Source of the DNA: Klebsiella ornithinolytica NBRC 105727 = ATCC 31898
Lineage (GTDB): Bacteria > Pseudomonadota > Gammaproteobacteria > Enterobacterales > Enterobacteriaceae
Reading direction: 5' to 3'
NCBI RefSeq assembly: GCF_001598295.1
Contig: NZ_BCYR01000009.1
Coordinates: forward strand, 186,001-250,000
DNA length: 64,000 nucleotides
The position numbers were made by a program, and so were the translations under genes. How positions within the stretch are numbered: the stretch's first letter is position 1; the number at the start of each line of letters is the position of its first letter. This document shows positions 10,277 through 19,654 of the stretch, piece by piece. The notes below the pieces were generated by a model. The model did not search any database. It was not told the origin of the DNA and saw nothing but the letters and a program-made list of their open reading frames with translations.

Positions 10277-10308
10277 GACACTATCCTCATTCTGATGAGG
10301 ATAGTGTC
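10277..10308 (+). promoter_or_regulatory. Perfect 14-bp inverted repeat covering the ribosome-binding site
   Basis: GACACTATCCTCAT (10277-10290), four-base loop TCTG, ATGAGGATAGTGTC (10295-10308), directly followed by the ATG at 10309. The right arm contains the Shine-Dalgarno GAGGA. RNA begun upstream (for example read-through from uvrB) would fold and hide it; RNA begun at the PmrA-dependent promoter should start after the left arm and stay open. The sequence is observed; the regulatory consequence is inferred. Confidence 0.75.
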
Positions 10309-10401
10309 ATGCAAAAATTAACCTTCCGTGAGTCTCTGGCCCTTACCTGTGCGTTTGTTGTGGTTGTCGCTTTTGTCCATCAGTGGGTGCTGACGTTCTA
10401 A
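10309..10401 (+). CDS. pmrR: PmrR-like 30-residue inner-membrane peptide
   Basis: Thirty residues with GAGGA eight bases before the ATG. It begins MQKLTFRESLALTCAF, continues with a valine-rich membrane segment and ends HQWVLTF. The pattern ESL, hydrophobic core, F, three residues, W, two residues, T, aromatic end matches the PmrA-induced PmrR peptide of Salmonella/E. coli as I recall it; PmrR inhibits LpxT, so less 1-diphosphorylated lipid A forms and phosphoethanolamine or aminoarabinose addition wins. A consensus PmrA box precedes it and pmrB converges on it (stop regions overlap by four bases), which supports the assignment. Too short for routine gene calling. Confidence 0.72.
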   Translation: MQKLTFRESLALTCAFVVVVAFVHQWVLTF

Positions 10402-11489
10402 CGCGAAGGCTTAGGAAACTGAATCCAGCCTCGAACGCCGGGGCCAGGCTGGCGGTTATGTAAGAAAAACTGGGCATCGTGCAGCTGAACGATGCGCGTC
10501 ACAATACTTAATCCCAGGCCAATTCCCCCGTAGCGGCTGTCCATACGGACAAATGCTTTACTCAGCTCGCCGCTTTTCGCTTCATCAATCCCCGGACCTT
10601 CATCTTCCACGGCCATAACCGGCGTTGTACCGGCCTGTATGGCGATTTTTATCTTCGACCCTGCCGGGCTATAGCGATGCGCATTCTCCACCAGATTGCG
10701 CAGCACAACGCGCAGCAGCGTGGCATCACCGGAGACAACAACATCTTTGGCATCATCCCCCTCGGGGAGGGCGAGCGCCAGCGTCTGCTGGCGCTGTTCC
10801 AGCATGCTCTCCAGCTCACCGCGAATCGGTTCGACCACATCCTCTTTCAGCAGCACGCGCTGGTAGCTCCCGGCGGAAAATGACTGCCCGACGCGCGCCA
10901 GCTGCAGCAGCTGTGAGATGCTGTTGGTCATCTGATCCAGACGCTGGATCAGCTGACCCACCTCCACGTGGTGTACTTTCGCCATCAGTTCGAGATGCAG
11001 ACGCAGTCCCGCCAGCGGGGTACGCAGCTCGTGCGCGACGTCAGCGGTGAACAGACGTTCGCGATCGAGGGTTAAGTTAAGGCGAGAAACCAGCTGGTTA
11101 ATCGCTGTCGTCACCGCCGTCACTTCCGGAACCGACTCCGTCAGCGTAATCGGCTGCAGGTTATCCGGCGTACGGCTCTCCAGCTCAGTTTGCAGATTCG
11201 ACAGCGGTCGGGTGATTTTTCTCACCGCCACCAGACTGATATACAGCGCCAGGCCGACGATCAGCAGGCTGGGTATTAACAGACTCGCGACCGCCTCGCG
11301 CACTTCGTGTTCAACGTGCTTTTGGTTGTTATGCCCTTCGATGGCGCTCGCCACCAGCAGCTGAATCTGCTCTTTGCTTTCGTGCCATAACCAGAAAACG
11401 CTGATCAGCTGACAGACCACCAGAATAGTGCCGATCGTCAGCAGCAGACGGTGACGCATGGTCCAGGTTTCACTTGCGAACAGTGCCAT
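10398..11489 (-). CDS. pmrB: PmrB/BasS-type sensor histidine kinase
   Basis: 363 residues, the length of E. coli BasS. Inner-membrane sensor for Fe3+/Al3+ and mildly acid pH that phosphorylates PmrA. Two transmembrane segments (about 14-34 and 69-89) flank a short periplasmic loop that keeps both metal-binding ExxE pairs, E37/E40 in WHESKEQ and E62/E65 in EHEVREAV. HAMP domain, then H-box FTADVAHELRTPL with H153, N-box LRNLVENAHRYSP and G-boxes VEDEGPGIDE and GGIGLGLSIV. Starts four bases after the pmrA stop. All catalytic motifs are intact. Confidence 0.92.
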   Translation of the reverse strand: MALFASETWTMRHRLLLTIGTILVVCQLISVFWLWHESKEQIQLLVASAIEGHNNQKHVEHEVREAVASLLIPSLLIVGLALYISLVAVRKITRPLSNLQTELESRTPDNLQPITLTESVPEVTAVTTAINQLVSRLNLTLDRERLFTADVAHELRTPLAGLRLHLELMAKVHHVEVGQLIQRLDQMTNSISQLLQLARVGQSFSAGSYQRVLLKEDVVEPIRGELESMLEQRQQTLALALPEGDDAKDVVVSGDATLLRVVLRNLVENAHRYSPAGSKIKIAIQAGTTPVMAVEDEGPGIDEAKSGELSKAFVRMDSRYGGIGLGLSIVTRIVQLHDAQFFLHNRQPGPGVRGWIQFPKPSR

Positions 11490-11493
11490 GGCG

Positions 11494-12165
11494 TTATTCC
11501 GTTCCTGAATTGTTCACCAGCATATAGCCAAACCCCCTGACGGTACGAATACGGGCTTTACCCACTTTTTCGCGCAGGTTATGGATATGAACCTCCAGCG
11601 TATTGGTGGCGGGTTCATTGTCCCAGCTGTAGATATCGTTGTAGAGAATTTCACGGTGTACCGGGCTGCCCGCTTTCATCATCAGGCGAGAGAGCAGGGC
11701 GTACTCTTTCGGCGTCAGGTCCAGCGCCTCGCCGCCCAGCCACACCAGGCGACGAGTCATGTTCAGCCGCAGGTTGCCCACGGCCATTTCGTTGTCGCCC
11801 TGGTTATTATGGCGGCGGAGCAGCGCGCGGATGCGGGCGTTCAGCTCTTCCAGGGCGAAAGGTTTCACCAGATAGTCATCTGCGCCGGTGTCGAGACCGC
11901 TGATGCGATCTTCAACGGTATCGCGGGCGGTCAGGATCAGCACCGGCTGGCTGAATTTTTCCCGACGCATGCGCATCAGGAAGTGCAGGCCATCTTCATC
12001 CGGCAGGCCGAGATCGAGTACGATCAGGCTGTAATGGTTGCTGGCGAGGGACAGGGCGGCCTCGTGAGCAGTGGCGACGCCATCACAGACGTATCCCTCG
12101 CTTTGCATTGCCAGGATCAGGCCTTGTAACAGGAGTGCGTCGTCTTCAATGACTAAGATTTTCAT
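11494..12165 (-). CDS. pmrA: PmrA/BasR-type response regulator
   Basis: 223 residues from MKILVIEDD; the start is set where it overlaps the eptA stop by four bases (ATGA). OmpR/PhoB-family activator of lipid A modification genes. Receiver domain with acidic pocket EDD and phospho-acceptor D51 in [13 protein letters not shown] in DDYLVKPF; C-terminal winged helix with [12 protein letters not shown] and [16 protein letters not shown]. It would bind the CTTAAT direct repeats found before the PmrR-like gene and, in weaker form, before eptA. Confidence 0.93.
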   Translation of the reverse strand: MKILVIEDDALLLQGLILAMQSEGYVCDGVATAHEAALSLASNHYSLIVLDLGLPDEDGLHFLMRMRREKFSQPVLILTARDTVEDRISGLDTGADDYLVKPFALEELNARIRALLRRHNNQGDNEMAVGNLRLNMTRRLVWLGGEALDLTPKEYALLSRLMMKAGSPVHREILYNDIYSWDNEPATNTLEVHIHNLREKVGKARIRTVRGFGYMLVNNSGTE

Positions 12166-13808
12166 CTGGCGGTCTCGCTTCTGCACGGCGTTAAAATATC
12201 ATCGGTTGCCTGGTACTCGTGGGTATCGACCCCAAGGAGTCCGAGCAGGGTAGAAAACAGATTATCCTGAGAATAAGGGTCTGTTTTAGCTCTTTGTTGC
12301 AGACACTGGCTGGAAACGCCATAGCGCTGTTGGTAATCCTCGGACAACCAGAGCAGCATCGGCACATGTTTTTGCGTTTCCGGGGCGATTGACCACGGCA
12401 GGCCGTGTAAATAGACGCCATTTTCCCCCAGCGACTCACCGTGATCGGAGAGGTAAACGAGGCTGGTGGTGAATTTATCCTGCTTTGACTGCAATAATTT
12501 TATCGCTTTATCAACTATATAGTCGATATACAGAATTGTATTATCGTAGGTATTCGTCAGCTGCTGCTGGGTGCAGCTCTGGATTTCGTTGGTATCGCAG
12601 GTTGGGGTGAATTTTTTGAATTCAGCAGGGTAGCGATTGTAATACGTCGGACCGTGGCTACCGATGGTGTGCAGCACGATAATCCCGTCCTGCTGCAGAT
12701 TATCGATGTAGCTCTCCAGATTATGGAACAACACTTCATCGTAACATTCGCCATCGATGCACTGGCCGGTCAGGTTCAGGTCGGTCACGTTCTGATGCGG
12801 GACGCGATCGCAGGCGCCCTTACAGCCGCCGTCGTTGTCGTTCCACAGCACCCGAATGCCGGCGCGTTGCAGGATGTCGAGAACGCCTTCCTGATGGTGG
12901 GCCAGCTCTTCATCGTAATGCGCCCGCGGCATATTGGAGAACATGCAGGGTACCGACACCGCGGTCGCCGTGCCGCAGGAGGTGGTATTCGCAAAGTAGA
13001 TGACATCGTCTTGTTTGAGTCGCGGGTTGGTCTCGCGTTCGTAGCCGCCCAGTGAGAAATTCTGCGCGCGCGACGTCTCTCCCAGCACCAGAATGGTCAG
13101 GTTTTTGCGCGGGCCGCTGTGCATTTCGGGTTTTTGCACGGCATCTTCGCCAATGTTTACCAGCGGCAGGTTGTCCATCTTGTTGTGCGCATACCACGAG
13201 TTGATGGCAACGATGCTATTGGAGGGACTCAGGGATTTCACCAGCTCTTTATTGTTGCGAAAGACCGAGGCGTAATCTTTATAAAACAGCGCAGCGACCA
13301 GAACGATCAGCAGGGCCGATACGAGGATATTCAGCAGACGTACCGCGATGCTGCGCCACACTGTTTTGGCTTTACTGATTTTTATCCACCAGGCGAGGGC
13401 GACCATCAGAACACCGGACAGTCCCAGCGTCAGCACCATCTTACCGGACATCAGGGCGAAGCTTTCCGCCGGTGTGGTATCCAGAATGTTGGTAATCATG
13501 GCGCGGTCAATGACGACGCCGAAGGTCCAGATAAAATACTGGGCCGAGGCGCTCAGCAGAATAAACAGGCTAATAACGAGGCGGTCGAGCTTGAGGAAGG
13601 AGGCGAGCGTGGTGAGAATATTCATCACGCTGAAGGCAACCACCGGCATGCTGAGGAACACCAGCCAGTTGTGCAGGCTGTTTACCGGCAGCAGAGTGAA
13701 CACCTGACGATAGAACGCGAGATTGAGCAGCAGCCCGACATAGAGGGCAAAAATAATCAGATAAACCGTACGGCTCATGACCGGCCGACGTAAAGTGAAT
13801 AACGACAT
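12162..13808 (-). CDS. eptA: Lipid A phosphoethanolamine transferase EptA (PmrC)
   Basis: 548 residues against 547 in E. coli. Five N-terminal membrane helices and a periplasmic alkaline-phosphatase-fold domain that transfers phosphoethanolamine from phosphatidylethanolamine to lipid A phosphates, lowering negative charge and giving polymyxin/colistin tolerance. Zinc/catalytic motifs: [31 protein letters not shown] with the phospho-acceptor threonine, ENDNDGGC-type loop [32 protein letters not shown] and [12 protein letters not shown]. First gene of eptA-pmrA-pmrB, the same order as the E. coli eptA-basRS locus, but that locus is elsewhere in E. coli. Confidence 0.95.
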   Translation of the reverse strand: MSLFTLRRPVMSRTVYLIIFALYVGLLLNLAFYRQVFTLLPVNSLHNWLVFLSMPVVAFSVMNILTTLASFLKLDRLVISLFILLSASAQYFIWTFGVVIDRAMITNILDTTPAESFALMSGKMVLTLGLSGVLMVALAWWIKISKAKTVWRSIAVRLLNILVSALLIVLVAALFYKDYASVFRNNKELVKSLSPSNSIVAINSWYAHNKMDNLPLVNIGEDAVQKPEMHSGPRKNLTILVLGETSRAQNFSLGGYERETNPRLKQDDVIYFANTTSCGTATAVSVPCMFSNMPRAHYDEELAHHQEGVLDILQRAGIRVLWNDNDGGCKGACDRVPHQNVTDLNLTGQCIDGECYDEVLFHNLESYIDNLQQDGIIVLHTIGSHGPTYYNRYPAEFKKFTPTCDTNEIQSCTQQQLTNTYDNTILYIDYIVDKAIKLLQSKQDKFTTSLVYLSDHGESLGENGVYLHGLPWSIAPETQKHVPMLLWLSEDYQQRYGVSSQCLQQRAKTDPYSQDNLFSTLLGLLGVDTHEYQATDDILTPCRSETAR

Positions 13809-13854
13809 AGCAACAATCCTGGGACTAAGATAGTTGCCATGGTGCCACCTTTAT

Positions 13855-13871
13855 TTTAAGACAACCTTAAT
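13855..13871 (-). promoter_or_regulatory. Near-consensus PmrA box upstream of eptA
   Basis: Read on the minus strand this is ATTAAG-GTTGT-CTTAAA: two TTAA cores eleven bases apart, as in the PmrA direct repeat, each half-site departing from consensus at one outer base. It lies 47 bases before eptA, suggesting autoregulation of the operon. Confidence 0.6.
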
Positions 13872-13926
13872 ATTTTAATATAAAGGTCTGGCGCGTCGTT
13901 ACCCGCGCCTTCTCGCCTCCAGCGGG

Positions 13927-14832
13927 CTAACCTAAGGTCTGGATCGCTTTTTCCAGCGCGTTACGTAACAGCACCCGGTCGTGGCGATAGGGAACATCCG
14001 CGGCATCCAGCGGCGTCTGCACGATCGCCCGGTTTTCCAGACCGGTCGTATCGGTTTTCGGCCCAACAACGATGGCATCGATCACCCGCTTACCAATATA
14101 GTGCTCCATAATCCCGACCCTGTCCGCCAGCGTCAGATTCGCCGCCGGGCTGTGTTCTTTGCCGAGATTGTCGATAAAAACCATTGTCGCCGGCGTTCGG
14201 CGCAGCGCCTGCGCCATCTCATCGAGCAGCAGAATCGGCAGCAGGCTGGTATAGAAACTTCCGGGGCCAATCAGGATTAAATCGGCTTCTGCGATAGCCT
14301 CTACCGCTTCGCGGGTCGCCGGCACCGGCGGGGAGAGCATCAGCTCCTTCGGCACGCGGGGCAGCTGGTCGATATTGACTTCGCCGTAGACTTCATGGCC
14401 TTCATGGTCAATGGCCATCAGATCTACCGGTTGTTCCGACATCGGGATCAGGAATGCGTCCACTTTTAGCAGATTTCTGATTAAATTGATCGCCTCTAAA
14501 GGCCGCACGCTCAGGTGATCCAGGGCCTTTAACATCAGATTTCCGAGGTTATGCCCGGAAAGTTCGCCATTACCGGAGAAACGGTACTCAAACATCGCCG
14601 AAGCAATGCTGGGTTCAGCGATCAGCTGGTTAAGACAGTTGCGCATATCGCCCCAGGCAATGCCGCCTTCGGAACGGCGAATCCGCCCCGTGGAGCCGCC
14701 GTTATCGGTAGTCGTGACGATCCCGGTAAGACGTGATCCGAGCGATGAGAGTGATGACATCACCCGGCCCAGACCGTGCCCTCCGCCAAGTGCCACGACG
14801 CGATCCAGATCGGCGAACGTACGAGTGCGCAT
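13927..14832 (-). CDS. yvcK: YvcK/YbhK, gluconeogenesis factor family (CofD-like)
   Basis: 301 residues starting at [14 protein letters not shown] lies six bases before this ATG, whereas the ATG two codons upstream abuts it. UPF0052/CofD-like Rossmann protein; GGGHGLG and [10 protein letters not shown] near the N-terminus form the nucleotide-sugar-binding loop. In Bacillus the homologue binds UDP-sugars and is needed for cell-wall homeostasis on gluconeogenic carbon; the enterobacterial role (YbhK) is undefined. Divergent from moaA, as in E. coli. Confidence 0.92.
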   Translation of the reverse strand: MRTRTFADLDRVVALGGGHGLGRVMSSLSSLGSRLTGIVTTTDNGGSTGRIRRSEGGIAWGDMRNCLNQLIAEPSIASAMFEYRFSGNGELSGHNLGNLMLKALDHLSVRPLEAINLIRNLLKVDAFLIPMSEQPVDLMAIDHEGHEVYGEVNIDQLPRVPKELMLSPPVPATREAVEAIAEADLILIGPGSFYTSLLPILLLDEMAQALRRTPATMVFIDNLGKEHSPAANLTLADRVGIMEHYIGKRVIDAIVVGPKTDTTGLENRAIVQTPLDAADVPYRHDRVLLRNALEKAIQTLG

Positions 14833-14972
14833 ACACATTCCTTATCTCAATTAAACGGGCTCACAGTAACCGATCTACCCCTAAAAGACGATGCCCGGAT
14901 CCTGACAAAATGACCGATATCAATGCAAAAGCCTGGTTTTTAGCTATTCTGTATCGAAAATGCACGATCGTG

Positions 14973-14998
14973 TCGATATATACATAATTATATAACGA
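14973..14998. promoter_or_regulatory. ModE operator upstream of moaA
   Basis: TCGATATATA (14973-14982), six bases, TATATAACGA (14989-14998): an inverted repeat with 9 of 10 positions paired. It fits the molybdate-ModE consensus known for E. coli moaA, where ModE activates transcription. Confidence 0.8.
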
Positions 14999-15049
14999 AA
15001 GTGAGAATGGCGAAACTGCCGTTTCCGCGCTACTATCGGCATAAACCAG

Positions 15050-15164
15050 TTAACACTCTAGCCTCTGTGCCTGTGTCGCAAGATATGGTGCTTTGGCCGT
15101 GACAGCCTCGCTTGTCACCAGGGCGTGGGAAGAAATGACCGCGTCTCCCGTACTTGGAAAGGTG
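15050..15164 (+). ncRNA. Molybdenum-cofactor (Moco) riboswitch
   Basis: Leader directly before moaA that is close base-for-base to the E. coli moaA leader, with ACTCTAGCCTCTG, GGTGCTTTGGCCGTGACA, GTCACCAGGGCG, GAAGAAATGACCGCGTCTCC and TTGGAAAGG blocks in the same order. Family knowledge: the RNA senses Moco and represses moaABCDE translation when cofactor is sufficient; the last part contains the moaA ribosome-binding site (GGAAAGG). Confidence 0.93.
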
Positions 15165-15167
15165 TAT

Positions 15168-16157
15168 ATGGCTTCACAGCTTACCGATGCATTTGCGCGT
15201 AAGTTTTATTACTTGCGCCTGTCAATTACCGATGTGTGTAACTTTCGTTGCACCTACTGCCTGCCGGATGGTTACAAACCCGGCGCGGTCACCAACAAAG
15301 GCTTTCTCAGCGTTGATGAAGTACGTCGCGTCACGCGCGCTTTCTCTGCGCTCGGCACCGAGAAGGTGCGGCTGACCGGCGGCGAACCCTCTTTGCGCCG
15401 CGATTTTGCCGATATCATCGCCGCCGTACGTGAAAACAGCGCGATTCGCCAGATTGCGGTCACCACCAATGGCTATCGTCTGGCGCGCGACGTCAGCCGG
15501 TGGCGTGATGCCGGACTGACGGCGATTAACGTCAGCGTTGACAGCCTCGACGCGCGCCAGTTTCATGCCATTACCGGGCAGGATAAATTTCACCAGGTCA
15601 TGGACGGCATTGATGCCGCCTTTGCCGCCGGTTTTGAGAAGGTCAAGGTCAATACCGTGCTGATGCGCGATGTGAACCATCATCAGCTCGACACCTTCCT
15701 CGCGTGGATCCAACCCCGACGCATTCAGCTGCGCTTCATCGAGCTGATGGAGACCGGCGAGGGCAGCGACCTGTTCCGACGTCACCATATTTCCGGCATG
15801 GTGCTGCGCGATGAGCTGCTGCGTCGCGGCTGGATTCACCAAATCAGCCAACGCAGCGACGGCCCGGCCCAGGTCTTTTGTCACCCGGATTACGCCGGGG
15901 AAATTGGCTTAATCATGCCGTACGAGAAAGATTTCTGCGCCAGCTGCAACCGTCTCCGCGTCTCCTCCGTAGGCAAGCTGCATCTGTGTCTGTTCGGCGA
16001 CGGCGGCGTGGATCTGCGCGACCTGCTTGTCGAGGACCAGCAGCAGGCGGCGCTGGAAGCGCGCATCTCCGAAGCATTAACCCATAAAAAGCAAACCCAT
16101 TTCCTGCATCAGGGCAACACCGGTATTACGCAAAACCTGTCGTATATTGGCGGATAA
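15168..16157 (+). CDS. moaA: GTP 3',8-cyclase MoaA
   Basis: 329 residues from MASQLTDAF, the E. coli length; a longer upstream frame would read through the riboswitch. Radical-SAM enzyme that rearranges GTP to 3',8-cyclo-GTP, first step of molybdopterin synthesis. N-terminal cluster CNFRCTYC at 24-31, SAM/GTP region [12 protein letters not shown], second [4Fe-4S] ligands in FCASCNRLR and LHLCLF, and the essential C-terminal GG dipeptide. First gene of moaABCDE, controlled by the Moco riboswitch and a ModE site. Confidence 0.98.
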   Translation: MASQLTDAFARKFYYLRLSITDVCNFRCTYCLPDGYKPGAVTNKGFLSVDEVRRVTRAFSALGTEKVRLTGGEPSLRRDFADIIAAVRENSAIRQIAVTTNGYRLARDVSRWRDAGLTAINVSVDSLDARQFHAITGQDKFHQVMDGIDAAFAAGFEKVKVNTVLMRDVNHHQLDTFLAWIQPRRIQLRFIELMETGEGSDLFRRHHISGMVLRDELLRRGWIHQISQRSDGPAQVFCHPDYAGEIGLIMPYEKDFCASCNRLRVSSVGKLHLCLFGDGGVDLRDLLVEDQQQAALEARISEALTHKKQTHFLHQGNTGITQNLSYIGG

Positions 16158-16179
16158 TTCATTCTAAAGGAGCGAACAG

Positions 16180-16692
16180 ATGAGTCAGGCCAGCGCTGAG
16201 TTTAACCCGACCCGTATTGCTATTCTCACCGTTTCCAGCCGACGTGGCGAAGAGGATGATACCTCCGGCCACTGGCTGCGTGACGCGGCGCAGGAGGCGG
16301 GCCACCGTATTGTCGATAAGGCGATTGTTAAAGAGAACCGCTATGACATCCGCGCCCGGGTCTCGGCGTGGATAGCCAGCGATGATGTGCAGGTGGTGCT
16401 CATCACCGGTGGAACCGGGTTTACCGACGGGGATCAGGCGCCGGAGGCGCTGCGACCGCTGTTTGACCGTGAAGTCGAAGGGTTTGGTGAAGTTTTCCGC
16501 ATGCTTTCCTTCGAAGAAATCGGCACATCGACGCTGCAATCCCGCGCCATTGCCGGCATGGCGAATCGCACGCTGATTTTTGCCATGCCGGGCTCAACCA
16601 AAGCCTGCCGCACCGCGTGGGAAAATATCATTGCTCCGCAGCTGGATGCCCGTACGCGCCCATGTAACTTTATCTCTCATCTTAAGAAATAA
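16180..16692 (+). CDS. moaB: MoaB, molybdopterin adenylyltransferase-like protein
   Basis: 170 residues, full length. MogA/MoaB fold with ILTVSSRRGEEDDTSG, the VLITGGTGFTDGD nucleotide loop and AMPGSTKACR. In E. coli MoaB is dispensable and adenylation is done by MogA, so its role here is probably accessory. Starts 22 bases after moaA behind AAAGGAG. Confidence 0.96.
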   Translation: MSQASAEFNPTRIAILTVSSRRGEEDDTSGHWLRDAAQEAGHRIVDKAIVKENRYDIRARVSAWIASDDVQVVLITGGTGFTDGDQAPEALRPLFDREVEGFGEVFRMLSFEEIGTSTLQSRAIAGMANRTLIFAMPGSTKACRTAWENIIAPQLDARTRPCNFISHLKK

Positions 16693-16695
16693 ACG

Positions 16696-17184
16696 ATGTC
16701 ACAACTCACCCATATTAACGCCGCCGGCGAGGCGCACATGGTAGACGTTTCTGCCAAGGCCGAGACGGTACGCGAAGCCCGGGCTGAAGCCTATGTTGAA
16801 ATGCGGCCGGAGACGCTGGCGATGATCATCGACGGCAGCCACCATAAAGGCGATGTCTTCGCCACCGCCCGCATTGCCGGTATCCAGGCGGCAAAACGCA
16901 CCTGGGAGCTGATCCCGCTGTGTCATCCGCTGATGCTGAGTAAAGTCGAGGTCAATTTGCAGGCCCAGCCGGAACACAACCGGGTGCGCATCGAGTCGCT
17001 GTGTCGTCTGACCGGCAAAACCGGCGTGGAGATGGAAGCGCTGACCGCTGCTTCCGTGGCGGCGCTGACGATTTACGATATGTGCAAAGCGGTGCAAAAA
17101 GATATGGTGATTGGTCCGCTGCGTCTGCTGGCGAAAAGCGGCGGCAAATCCGGGGATTTCAAGGCGGACGAGACTCATGATTAA
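16696..17184 (+). CDS. moaC: Cyclic pyranopterin monophosphate synthase MoaC
   Basis: 162 residues. Converts the MoaA product 3',8-cyclo-GTP to cyclic pyranopterin monophosphate. Motifs: [35 protein letters not shown] with active-site histidine, [23 protein letters not shown] split over the C-terminal half, and the late KSGGKSG loop. Begins four bases after moaB; its stop overlaps the moaD start. Confidence 0.97.
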   Translation: MSQLTHINAAGEAHMVDVSAKAETVREARAEAYVEMRPETLAMIIDGSHHKGDVFATARIAGIQAAKRTWELIPLCHPLMLSKVEVNLQAQPEHNRVRIESLCRLTGKTGVEMEALTAASVAALTIYDMCKAVQKDMVIGPLRLLAKSGGKSGDFKADETHD

Positions 17185-17425
17185 GGTTCTGTTTTTTGCC
17201 CAGGTGCGCGAACTGGTTGGCACTGAATCCCTGACCCTTGAGGTCGATGCGCAGTCGACGGTCGAAACCGTACGGCGTCAGCTCGCCGGCCGCAGCGAAC
17301 GTTGGGCGCTGGCGCTGGAAGAGGGCAAGCTGCTGGCGGCGGTAAACCAGACGCTGGCCCCCTTTGACCATCCGCTGATGGCCGGCGACGAAGTGGCGTT
17401 CTTTCCGCCGGTTACGGGAGGTTAA
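17177..17425 (+). CDS. moaD: Molybdopterin synthase small subunit MoaD
   Basis: 82 residues from MIKVLFFAQ; the start at 17177 overlaps the moaC stop by eight bases and a longer frame lying inside moaC is rejected. Ubiquitin-fold sulfur carrier ending in the diagnostic PPVTGG, whose terminal glycine is adenylated by MoeB and converted to a thiocarboxylate that donates sulfur to the pterin. Confidence 0.96.
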   Translation: MIKVLFFAQVRELVGTESLTLEVDAQSTVETVRRQLAGRSERWALALEEGKLLAAVNQTLAPFDHPLMAGDEVAFFPPVTGG

Positions 17426-17878
17426 ATGACGCAGACTCGTATTATCGTCAGCCACGATCGTTTTTGCGTCGGCGACGAATATCCGTGGTTGGCCGAGCGC
17501 GATGAAGACGGCGCGGTGGTCACTTTTACCGGAAAAGTACGTAATCATAATCTCGGGGATAGCGTGAAGGCGCTGACCCTCGAACACTACCCGGGAATGA
17601 CGGAAAAATCGCTGGCGGAAATCGTTGAGCTGGCGCGGGAACGCTGGCCGCTCGGCCGGGTGACGGTGATTCACCGCATCGGCGAAATGTGGCCAGGCGA
17701 AGAGATTGTATTCGTTGGCGTGACCAGCGCGCACCGCAGCAGCGCTTTTGCCGCCGGGGAGTTCATTATGGATTACCTGAAAACCCGCGCACCGTTCTGG
17801 AAGCGGGAAGCGACACCGGAAGGCGAACGTTGGGTGGATGCACGCGATAGCGATCGCCAGGCGGCAGAGCGCTGGTAG
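17426..17878 (+). CDS. moaE: Molybdopterin synthase catalytic subunit MoaE
   Basis: 150 residues, equal to E. coli MoaE. Forms the heterotetramer with MoaD that inserts the dithiolene sulfurs. Typical motifs are GAVVTFTGKVRNHN, EHYPGMTEKSL, VIHRIGEM and YLKTRAPFWKRE with the catalytic lysines. ATG directly follows the moaD stop. Last gene of the operon. Confidence 0.97.
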   Translation: MTQTRIIVSHDRFCVGDEYPWLAERDEDGAVVTFTGKVRNHNLGDSVKALTLEHYPGMTEKSLAEIVELARERWPLGRVTVIHRIGEMWPGEEIVFVGVTSAHRSSAFAAGEFIMDYLKTRAPFWKREATPEGERWVDARDSDRQAAERW

Positions 17879-17923
17879 TGTGGTACGCTTAGTAAGAGAA
17901 AACGTGTTAATCAGGAGACAGTC

Positions 17924-18628
17924 ATGGACAGATTCCCTCGTTCAGATTCCATTATTCAGGCACGCAGCGGCCTGCAAACCTATATGGCCCAGGTTTACGG
18001 CTGGATGACGGTCGGGCTGCTGTTGACGGCATTCATTGCCTGGTTTGCCGCCAATACGCCGGCGGTCATGATGTTCGTCTTTTCCAGCAAAATAACCTTT
18101 TTTGGTTTGATTATCGCCCAGCTGGCGCTGGTATTCGTGCTTTCCGGGATGGTGCAGCGCCTGAGCGCAGGGATGGCGACCACGCTGTTTATGCTCTATT
18201 CGGCGCTGACCGGACTGACGCTATCCAGCATCTTCCTCGTCTATACCTATTCGTCGATTGCCAGTACCTTTGTGGTCAGCGGCGGGATGTTTGGGATAAT
18301 GAGCCTTTATGGCTATACCACTAAGCGCGATCTCAGCGGTTTCGGCAACATGCTGTTTATGGCCTTAATTGGTATTGTCCTGGCTTCGCTGGTCAACTTC
18401 TGGCTGAAGAGTGAAGCGCTGATGTGGGCGATTACCTATATCGGGGTGATCGTGTTCGTCGGCCTGACCGCTTATGACACGCAGAAACTGAAAAACATCG
18501 GCGAGCAGATCGATACGCGAGACACCTCCACGCTGCGTAAGTACTCCATTCTTGGCGCGCTGACGCTGTATCTGGACTTTATCAACCTGTTCCTGATGCT
18601 GCTGCGTATTTTCGGCAACCGTCGTTAA
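17924..18628 (+). CDS. ybhL: YbhL, Bax-inhibitor-1 family membrane protein
   Basis: 234 residues, the E. coli YbhL length, with seven hydrophobic helices and the family signature YDTQKLKNIGEQ before the last helices. TMBIM-family proteins are pH-sensitive calcium-leak channels in other bacteria; the enterobacterial physiological role is unclear. Located after the moa operon as in E. coli, with its own spacing of 45 bases and an AGGAGA ribosome-binding site. Confidence 0.93.
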   Translation: MDRFPRSDSIIQARSGLQTYMAQVYGWMTVGLLLTAFIAWFAANTPAVMMFVFSSKITFFGLIIAQLALVFVLSGMVQRLSAGMATTLFMLYSALTGLTLSSIFLVYTYSSIASTFVVSGGMFGIMSLYGYTTKRDLSGFGNMLFMALIGIVLASLVNFWLKSEALMWAITYIGVIVFVGLTAYDTQKLKNIGEQIDTRDTSTLRKYSILGALTLYLDFINLFLMLLRIFGNRR

Positions 18629-18635
18629 CGCCTTT

Positions 18636-18665
18636 GCTCCCCGGGCTGCGCCTGGCCCGGGGAGC
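18636..18665. terminator. Strong hairpin between convergent ybhL and ybhN
   Basis: GCTCCCCGGGC and GCCCGGGGAGC pair perfectly over 11 bp around an eight-base loop. There is no long T-run, so it may act as a bidirectional terminator or message-end stabiliser. Confidence 0.65.
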
Positions 18666-18688
18666 GCCGATTATCCCCGCCATCTCAC

Positions 18689-19654
18689 CTATCCGTCCGC
18701 CAGCTTACGCTGATTCCTTTCGCGTAATGTTTTCGCCCGACTCTCCAGCAGCAGATAGCCGACGGTGGCGATAAGCAGCGGCAAAAAGTAATACAGCGCG
18801 CGCCAGGCCAGCAGGGCGGCAATAATCGCCCCGCGGCTAATCGACTCGGCGGAAAGCATGGCGATAAAAACGGCTTCCAGCACGCCGATCCCGGCTGGAA
18901 TATGCACAATGACGCCGGCAATACTGCTGACCAGCAGCACGCCCAGGACGAGGAAATAATCGACCTGCTGCGCCATCAGCAGCCAGATAATCGCGCCCAT
19001 CACCATCCAGTTTGCCACCGAAAGCGCCATCTGCAGCAGAGCGAACCGCCATGAAGGCAGCACCAGCCGTTGGCCTTTAATCGTCAGATGGCGCCGACGG
19101 GCAAAGGCGCAGGCCCACAGATAAAGCGCGCTCATCGCCAGCAGTCCGCCCCCGATGAGCCGCAGCGTGTCCTGACTGATATACCAGTGCGCCGGTAGCG
19201 CCACCAGATTTGCGGTGAAAATCACGCCGCCCAGCAGAATAAACCCCAGCCAGTTGGTGGTGATGCTCAACGAGAAAATACGGGTAATGGTCCCGCCGCT
19301 CAAACCGAGGCGCGAATAGAGGCGGTAGCGCATACCGATACCGCCAACCCAGGTGCTGAGGGTCAGATTAAAGGCGTAGCAGATAAACGACACCAGCATC
19401 ACCTGCCGTTTAGCCAGTTTATGTCCGCACCATGCGCGCCCCAGCAGATCGTAGCAGCCATAAATCAGGTAGCTCGCTATCGTCAGCCCCACCGCGCCGA
19501 GCAGGGCGGTGCGATCATAGTGGCGAATCACCTTCCACACCGCCGGCCAGTCCACTTTTTGCGCATAAACCACCAGCAGGGCCGTTACGGCGAGGAAGAA
19601 AATGACGGTAAAGATCTTTTTCGCCATCCGCCTGCGAGGGTGTGATTTTGCCAT
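18689..19654 (-). CDS. ybhN: YbhN, lysylphosphatidylglycerol synthetase-like membrane protein
   Basis: 321 residues with about eight membrane helices. Belongs to the UPF0104/LPG_synthase_TM family; it carries only the flippase-like membrane domain, not the aminoacyl-transferase domain of MprF. Recognisable blocks are SYLIYGCYDLLGRAWCGH, NLTLSTWVGGIGMRYRLYSRLG and VIVHIPAGIGVLEAVF. Last gene of ybhP-clsB-ybhN; its ATG overlaps the clsB stop by one base. The company of a cardiolipin synthase suggests a phospholipid-transport job, which is inference. Confidence 0.92.
   Translation of the reverse strand: MAKSHPRRRMAKKIFTVIFFLAVTALLVVYAQKVDWPAVWKVIRHYDRTALLGAVGLTIASYLIYGCYDLLGRAWCGHKLAKRQVMLVSFICYAFNLTLSTWVGGIGMRYRLYSRLGLSGGTITRIFSLSITTNWLGFILLGGVIFTANLVALPAHWYISQDTLRLIGGGLLAMSALYLWACAFARRRHLTIKGQRLVLPSWRFALLQMALSVANWMVMGAIIWLLMAQQVDYFLVLGVLLVSSIAGVIVHIPAGIGVLEAVFIAMLSAESISRGAIIAALLAWRALYYFLPLLIATVGYLLLESRAKTLRERNQRKLADG

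Noticed and set aside
13855-13871. Perfect PmrA box before eptA
   Set aside because: Spacing is right but each half-site departs from consensus at an outer base, so it is reported only as near-consensus.
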